From an uncultured Prevotella sp. (lineage in GTDB: Bacteria; Bacteroidota; Bacteroidia; Bacteroidales; Bacteroidaceae), in contig CAKQDQ010000123.1 in NCBI GenBank assembly GCA_934229335.1, positions 1-6,981 of the forward strand: DNA of 6,981 nt, written 5' to 3'. Made by a program: the position numbers and the translations under genes. Below the pieces are notes generated by a model, which ran no database searches, was not told the DNA's origin, and was given only the letters and a program-made list of their open reading frames with translations. This document shows, piece by piece, positions 6,906 through 6,981 of the stretch. The stretch's first letter is position 1. Every line of letters begins with the position of its first letter.

Positions 6906-6981
6906 GCACTCTTAGCTCAGTTGGTAGAGCAACTGACTCTTAATCAGTGGGTCCAGGGTTCGAACCCCTGAGAGTGTACCA
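6906..6981 (+). tRNA. tRNA-Lys (anticodon CUU)
   Basis: A complete 76-base cloverleaf folds by eye. The acceptor stem is GCACTCT (6906-6912) with AGAGTGT (6971-6977); its first pair is a G-U wobble. The D arm is GCTC/GAGC (6915-6918, 6927-6930). The anticodon stem is ACTGA/TCAGT (6932-6936, 6944-6948) around the loop CTCTTAA, putting anticodon CTT at 6939-6941, which reads AAG lysine codons. The variable loop is 5 bases. The T arm is CAGGG/CCCTG with loop TTCGAAC (6959-6965). The discriminator base is A (6978) and CCA is encoded (6979-6981), ending exactly at the window edge. Other tRNAs could follow outside the window. Confidence 0.97.

Noticed and set aside
6670..6909. 79-codon minus-strand frame over the metA end and the tRNA promoter
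   Set aside because: Its product is rich in Phe, Ile and Tyr, as expected for AT-rich DNA; it overlaps metA and the start of the tRNA and has no family resemblance.

Overview
The window looks like a low-GC chromosomal segment from a member of the Bacteroidales, most likely Prevotella-like. Three things suggest this. The promoters carry the Bacteroidetes-type -7 box TAnnTTTG rather than a sigma-70 box. Shine-Dalgarno sequences are weak or absent. The protein sequences are of Bacteroidales type, including PhoH, SAICAR synthase, UbiE/MenG and MetA. The genus call is an inference from memory of the families and was not searched.

Layout. On the minus strand at the left edge (1-286) is the 5' part of a gene for a protein with an N-terminal hydrophobic export segment, possibly of the DUF5715 family; its 3' end is outside the window. 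A short intergenic region (287-411) holds two divergent -7 boxes. To the right, six plus-strand genes lie close together: phoH (412-1377, GTG start preferred), purC (1386-2336), ubiE/menG (2338-3072), aroE (3082-3822), an ABC-F ATPase (3846-5771) and metA (5818-6756). The gaps are 8, 1, 9, 23 and 46 bases, so this is very probably one transcription unit, at least through aroE. After 83 bases with no gene comes a strong Bacteroidetes promoter (6840-6871) and a complete tRNA-Lys(CUU) gene whose encoded CCA ends on the last base of the window.

How the genes relate. The operon mixes housekeeping functions: purine synthesis (PurC), menaquinone synthesis (UbiE/MenG), the shikimate pathway (AroE), methionine synthesis (MetA), a ribosome-associated ABC-F ATPase and a PhoH-type ATPase linked to RNA metabolism. 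They do not form one pathway. The common thread is anabolic growth, so the grouping looks like shared growth-linked expression rather than a dedicated system.

I found no mobile element, CRISPR array, toxin-antitoxin pair, defence system or other undescribed system. The points most worth a second look are the phoH start and its divergent promoter arrangement, and a glutamate at MetA position 111 that predicts acetyl-CoA rather than succinyl-CoA as acyl donor.
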